DNA from: CAYLXN01 sp964388235
GTDB lineage: Bacteria > Patescibacteriota > Saccharimonadia > Saccharimonadales > Saccharimonadaceae
Assembly: GCA_964388235.1 (NCBI GenBank)
Contig: CAYLXN010000001.1
Coordinates: 29,974 to 93,973, forward strand
Direction: 5' to 3'
DNA length: 64,000 nt
The number at the start of each line of letters is the position of its first letter. Positions within the stretch are counted from its first letter, which is position 1. Position numbers and translations under genes: made by a program. The notes beneath the pieces are model-generated. The model saw nothing but the letters and a program-made list of their open reading frames with translations, ran no database searches and was not told where the DNA came from. Of the stretch, positions 60,732 through 64,000 are shown one piece after another.

Positions 60732-60924
60732 TTGAAAAATAACTCATTTTATTTAGCCTTTGGTTTATTTTGTCGAGATGGTTTTAAGACCAATATTAAG
60801 TCTAGTCGTTTTTTCGGAGAGAGAGCGCGCTTTGACTCTGACTCAACGGAAGAAGGTAACAACTGGCTAATCTATATTAGTTGGAGGAGGTGGTAATAAA
60901 GGAGTGGAAGAAAATTAGTCTTTC

Positions 60925-60950
60925 AAAGGGCTCGAACTGAGCCCTTTTTT
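60925..60950 (+). terminator. Terminator downstream of ftsK
   Basis: AAAGGGCTC/GAGCCCTTT stem with a GAACT loop and T run, about 195 bases after the ftsK stop. It may end a short separate transcript. Confidence 0.8.
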
Positions 60951-61036
60951 ATTTGGCGAAAATTAACCTAGAATGAATTTATTGAAAGAATGATTAGAGT
61001 TTGTGAGCGGAGCTTGCAGATGGGGCGATTAATTGG

Positions 61037-61084
61037 TATAATTAAAAGGTAATATTAACTCAAGCTCAGATTGAAATGCTGAGC
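61037..61084 (+). promoter_or_regulatory. rpsF operon -10 box and leader hairpin
   Basis: TATAAT at 61037-61042, then a GCTCAG/CTGAGC hairpin (61064-61084) before the AAGGGAG ribosome site. The position suits autoregulation by S6:S18, but the known CCG loop motif is not seen. Confidence 0.5.
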
Positions 61085-61109
61085 ATCCAAGAAAGGATTC
61101 CAAGGGAGT

Positions 61110-61433
61110 ATGAAACCTTATGAACTAACAGTTGTAGTTCATCCAGATGTTGATGCGGACATCGAAACTACCACTAAAAACTTATCCGCCTTAGTCACTG
61201 ACAACGGCGGCGAAATCACCAAAACTGATTTGTGGGGCAAAAAGCGCTTAGCTTACCCAATTCGCAAGCAGGATTTTGGGGTGTATGTGTATTTTGAAGC
61301 TGATTTACCAGCCGAAGCACCAGCCAAAATTAGCAATAGTTTGAATATTAACGATCAGGTGTTGCGCTATTTGTTGGTTGGGGTTGATCCAAAATTAGCG
61401 AAATTGCAAGCTCAAGAAGCAGCAGAAAAATAA
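61110..61433 (+). CDS. rpsF: Ribosomal protein S6
   Basis: 107 residues. YELTVVVHPDVDADIETTTKN opens the ferredoxin-like fold, WGKKRLAYPIRKQDFGVYVYF is diagnostic, and an acidic C-terminus follows. It pairs with S18 on the small subunit platform. First gene of rpsF-ssb-rpsR-efp. Confidence 0.97.
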   Translation: MKPYELTVVVHPDVDADIETTTKNLSALVTDNGGEITKTDLWGKKRLAYPIRKQDFGVYVYFEADLPAEAPAKISNSLNINDQVLRYLLVGVDPKLAKLQAQEAAEK

Positions 61434-61453
61434 TTTATAACGAAAGGCAAGTC

Positions 61454-61903
61454 ATGGCAAAAAGTATAAATCAGGTAATCTTAATGGGACGATTGACCCG
61501 TGATCCAGAACTGCGAACCACTCCAGGTGGTAAATCGGTGGTTAATTTTGGGCTGGCGGTTGATCGGTTTGGGCAATCAGAGGAAGCTGATTTCTTTGAA
61601 ATTGTCGCTTGGGAGCGTTTGGCGGAATTAGTCAATCAATATTTGACAAAAGGTCGCCGTTGCTTGGTGCAGGGGCGCTTAACGCAGCGTCGCTGGGAGC
61701 AAGATGGTCAGAATCGATCTCGAATCGAAGTGGTGGCCAATGATGTGACTTTTCTTGATTCAGCCGGTGGACAGCAAACTGGAGAAGGTGGCGCGCCACA
61801 GCAGGCTCCAGCCAAGCCAAAAGCCCCAGCTGCTGATCAAGAGGTTCCAGCGGATATTGCAGATGACGATGAAGAAATTGACCTTTCAGATATTCCATTT
61901 TAA
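61454..61903 (+). CDS. ssb: Single-stranded DNA-binding protein
   Basis: 149 residues. OB fold at about 1-108 (NQVILMGRLTRDPELRTTPGG start), a Pro/Ala/Gln linker, and the conserved acidic tip EIDLSDIPF that docks partner proteins. The position between rpsF and rpsR is the classic bacterial order. An AAAGG site lies upstream. Confidence 0.97.
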   Translation: MAKSINQVILMGRLTRDPELRTTPGGKSVVNFGLAVDRFGQSEEADFFEIVAWERLAELVNQYLTKGRRCLVQGRLTQRRWEQDGQNRSRIEVVANDVTFLDSAGGQQTGEGGAPQQAPAKPKAPAADQEVPADIADDDEEIDLSDIPF

Positions 61904-61921
61904 TAATTTACAGGAGAATTT

Positions 61922-62125
61922 ATGACAGAAAAAGATAAAACGAAGAAAATAGTTGCCAAGGTTTTTGATTATAAAGATACTAAAACTTTAGAGAAATATA
62001 TCAACGCCTATGGCCAGATCGAATCACGATCGCGAACTGGTTTGACAGAGACGGAGCAACATTCACTAGCTCGGGCGATTAAACGGGCTCGTCACCTGGC
62101 TTTGTTGCCATTTGTTGAGAGGTAG
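61922..62125 (+). CDS. rpsR: Ribosomal protein S18
   Basis: 67 residues, a normal compact S18: FDYKDTKTLEKYINAYGQIESRSRTGLTE and a basic helical end RAIKRARHLALLPF. It binds S6 on the 30S platform. A CAGGAG site precedes the ATG. The efp ATG follows two bases after the stop. Confidence 0.95.
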   Translation: MTEKDKTKKIVAKVFDYKDTKTLEKYINAYGQIESRSRTGLTETEQHSLARAIKRARHLALLPFVER

Positions 62126-62127
62126 AG

Positions 62128-62688
62128 ATGTACGGACCAACAGAATTAAAAAAAGGCACGGTGATTGAAATCGACGGCAAGCCTTTTCAGGTGATCGAAT
62201 ATTCGCAAAAAGTCATGGGGCGGGGTGGTAGTATTGTCAATGTCAAGGTGAAAAACTTGATCGACGGCTCGGTGATCCCTAAGACCTACAAGGGTCAAGA
62301 GAAGATTGCGGCGGCGGAAGTGGAAATGCAAGCTGTGCAGTATCTGTACGATGACGGTTCGATGTTGCATTTTATGAATCCGACGACTTATGATCAGTTT
62401 GAGCTAGCGACTGAGTTTGTTAGTGATCAAGTGCCATATCTCAAAGATGGGATGGATGTGCAATTGCAATTTTTTGACGGTCGAGTGATTAATTTAATTT
62501 TGCCTAAAAACTTATTTTTGAAAGTTGACTATACTGAGGACGTGGTCAAGGGCGATACGACTTCGAGTGTGCTCAAAGATGCGACCTTGGAGACTGGTTT
62601 GGTGATCAAGGTGCCAGCTTTCATCAAAGTTGGCGATGAAGTGTCGGTTGATACGGAAACTGGGCTTTACCGCGAGCGCAAAAAATAA
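62128..62688 (+). CDS. efp: Translation elongation factor P with an Arg at the loop tip
   Basis: 186 residues, three beta-barrel domains. ELKKGTVIEIDGKPFQVIEY begins domain I, and YRERKK ends the protein. The tip loop reads KVMGRGGSIV, so Arg takes the position of the modified Lys34 of Escherichia coli, and the usual KPG before it is changed. It helps ribosomes through proline runs, which matters here because several proteins are Pro-rich. Confidence 0.97.
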   Translation: MYGPTELKKGTVIEIDGKPFQVIEYSQKVMGRGGSIVNVKVKNLIDGSVIPKTYKGQEKIAAAEVEMQAVQYLYDDGSMLHFMNPTTYDQFELATEFVSDQVPYLKDGMDVQLQFFDGRVINLILPKNLFLKVDYTEDVVKGDTTSSVLKDATLETGLVIKVPAFIKVGDEVSVDTETGLYRERKK

Positions 62689-62705
62689 TTTTATGAGACA
62701 ACAGG

Positions 62706-64000
62706 GTGGAAGACGGCAAAAATCAAGGCGGTGATCGGGCTGCTAGGCAGGTTCGGACTCGAGCGGAGATTCGAGATGGCTTGAAGCGGCCGGGCTGGGG
62801 GCGGCTTCAGGGCGATTTGACTTCGCCAGAAGCGGTGTCGGTGCCAGGGCAAGTTTCGGTGGCGTCAACCACTAATCAAGAAGAGCAAACAATTAAAAAG
62901 CCTCGTCGGCGATTAAGAATCGCTTTGGTGGGGCTTTTGTTGTTGGTGATGGCGGGGCTGGTCGGACAAGTAATTTATCAGTTTAATTATCCGCGCGATT
63001 TGGCGTTGCCAGGGGCGGAAATTAATGGTCAGGCGGTCAGTGGCAAGAAGCTGGATCAGCTAGAATTTGACTTGATGAATTGGTTTAAAGAAGCCGAAAT
63101 TGAGTTGGCGGTGGCGGAAAATCCACCAGAGAAGATCAAATTGACTGATTTGGGGGCTAGTTTGGATTTGTCGTTGATCCGGCAGAATTTATTTAATTAT
63201 CCAGATGAAGCTCGCTATATTCCGTTTTCGATTTGGCGGCAAGAGCCTAAAGTTGAAGTAGCAACAGTGACTTTTAACCAGCAAATTTTAGAGGCGCAGG
63301 TCAAAAAATTAGCCAAAAAATACGATAAAGCGCCAGTTAATTCGAATATCAAATTGGTGGCGGGTGAAAAAATTCAAGCTACGGAGGCTAAGGCTGGACA
63401 GAGGCTGGATCAAAAAGCTTTGATAAAGCAAATTCAGAATTTGGAGTTTAAATTGTTGACTTTGGACCAGGCGCTGAAAGTTACACCTGAGGCGATCAAG
63501 CCAGCTAAAACGGCTGAAGACCTTCAGGATGTGATTGCGCAGGTTGAATTGGCGAAATCAAAGAAAATTACCATCTGGACTGTTGATCAGGCGCGATCTT
63601 TTGTGCCGACGGAAGCGGAAATTGTTAGCTGGCTGAAACTGGGTGAAAATGAAGTTAAACAGACGACGGTGGCGATTAATTCAGCCAAAGTAGGCGAATA
63701 TTTGAAATACTTGAATCAGCGAGTCGGCCGGCCGACTTCACCGACGATTATCAAGATGGTCGATGGGCGCGAACAGTCACGAGTGACGGGCGCAGTTGGG
63801 ACGCAGATTGACCAAGCGGATTTTCGACAGCAGCTTGAGTCGGCGTTGTTTGCTTACTCGTCAGAAGTTAAGCTGAATTTGAAGATGCTTGATGTGCCGT
63901 CGACAGTTCAGCGGACGTGGTCATTTAGCAATACGCAAGCTGGTTTGCAGGCAAAGTTGCAGGAGCTGGCGGGGCGCTATAATGTGCGAATTGCGATTAA
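62706..64000 (+). CDS. Membrane-anchored peptidoglycan-binding-domain protein (partial; possible L,D-transpeptidase or VanW-like)
   Basis: The frame is open from a GTG at 62706 to the window end (431 codons, C-terminus missing). A basic cytoplasmic N-terminus (about 1-72), one membrane helix (about 75-97), then repeats starting LPGAEINGQAVSGKKLDQLE, the opening typical of PG_binding_4-like domains found before YkuD L,D-transpeptidase or VanW domains. The catalytic end is not in the window. The start is uncertain because no ribosome site is clear. An ATG at 62693 leads to an early stop. Confidence 0.6.
   Translation, partial: MEDGKNQGGDRAARQVRTRAEIRDGLKRPGWGRLQGDLTSPEAVSVPGQVSVASTTNQEEQTIKKPRRRLRIALVGLLLLVMAGLVGQVIYQFNYPRDLALPGAEINGQAVSGKKLDQLEFDLMNWFKEAEIELAVAENPPEKIKLTDLGASLDLSLIRQNLFNYPDEARYIPFSIWRQEPKVEVATVTFNQQILEAQVKKLAKKYDKAPVNSNIKLVAGEKIQATEAKAGQRLDQKALIKQIQNLEFKLLTLDQALKVTPEAIKPAKTAEDLQDVIAQVELAKSKKITIWTVDQARSFVPTEAEIVSWLKLGENEVKQTTVAINSAKVGEYLKYLNQRVGRPTSPTIIKMVDGREQSRVTGAVGTQIDQADFRQQLESALFAYSSEVKLNLKMLDVPSTVQRTWSFSNTQAGLQAKLQELAGRYNVRIAI

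Larger units (their letters stand above)
60732..61109 (+). other. Gene-free stretch between ftsK and rpsF
   Basis: It holds a terminator (60925-60950), the rpsF promoter and its leader hairpin. A GGAGGAGG site near 60885 precedes a possible 16-codon frame starting GTGGTAATA, and a 28-codon frame begins near 60779. Neither is convincing. Confidence 0.4.

Noticed and set aside
60779..60870. 28-codon frame after ftsK
   Set aside because: No ribosome site and no coding pattern; the terminator downstream better fits a short untranslated RNA.

Overview
Organism. The window looks like a chromosome segment of a Patescibacteria/CPR bacterium, most likely Candidatus Saccharibacteria (TM7). The reasons are an AT-rich, compact genome with short housekeeping proteins, several VirB2/TrbC-type (T4SS_pilin-like) small membrane proteins, a VirB6/TrbL-like protein, and many unrecognised exported proteins. 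TGA is used as a normal stop (for example at the end of the FemX-like gene), which argues against the code-25 lineages Gracilibacteria and Absconditabacteria. The taxon is inferred from gene content, not from a marker tree. Layout. 1-3.9 kb: T4SS-like locus, with a partial VirB6/TrbL protein on the minus strand diverging from five pilin-like genes. 4-9 kb: Hsp20, ComF, tRNA-Ser(TGA), tRNA-Ala(GGC), a MacB-type ABC exporter, a degenerate sugar-isomerase-like protein and a small unknown. 9-16 kb (minus): groES-groEL under a CIRCE operator, a MurE-type ligase and a 1057-residue exported protein. 16-21.8 kb: tsaD, a FemX-like gene, valS, then rlmH and a HIT gene. 21.9-28.5 kb: unknown proteins between four tRNA genes (three Ser, one Arg) with tRNA-derived repeats, a sixth pilin-like gene and dgkA. 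28.5-29.2 kb: no gene, but a strong promoter, long helices and a terminator that together indicate a large structured RNA of about 660 nt on the minus strand. 29.3-48.6 kb: information-processing genes (argS, orn, dnaG, rpoD, polA, mutM, holA, rpsT, truB, rpsO), a DHH-like protein and a 1186-residue multi-membrane protein ending in an M15/VanY peptidase domain. 48.6-58.5 kb: pnp, udg and a TrmB-type regulator among small lineage-specific genes, one gene broken by a 100-N gap, and a histidine-phosphatase remnant. 58.5-64 kb: ftsK, rpsF-ssb-rpsR-efp, and the start of a peptidoglycan-associated membrane protein. How it works together. Three themes recur. (1) Many housekeeping genes have TATAAT 5-9 bases before the start codon, which predicts leaderless mRNAs, while a second class of small unknown genes has strong GGAGG ribosome sites. 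Many gene pairs are joined by TAATG overlaps. (2) Replication and repair enzymes are stripped of usual features: DnaG has no zinc ligands, the family-4 UDG has no cysteine, and Pol I has HDS in place of HDE and no visible proofreading site. (3) Envelope and secretion genes (pilins, VirB6-like, M15 peptidase, PG-binding protein, MurE, FemX) are scattered through the window and fit an epibiont that interacts with host cells. The most promising undescribed element is the approximately 660-nt RNA at 28490-29152.
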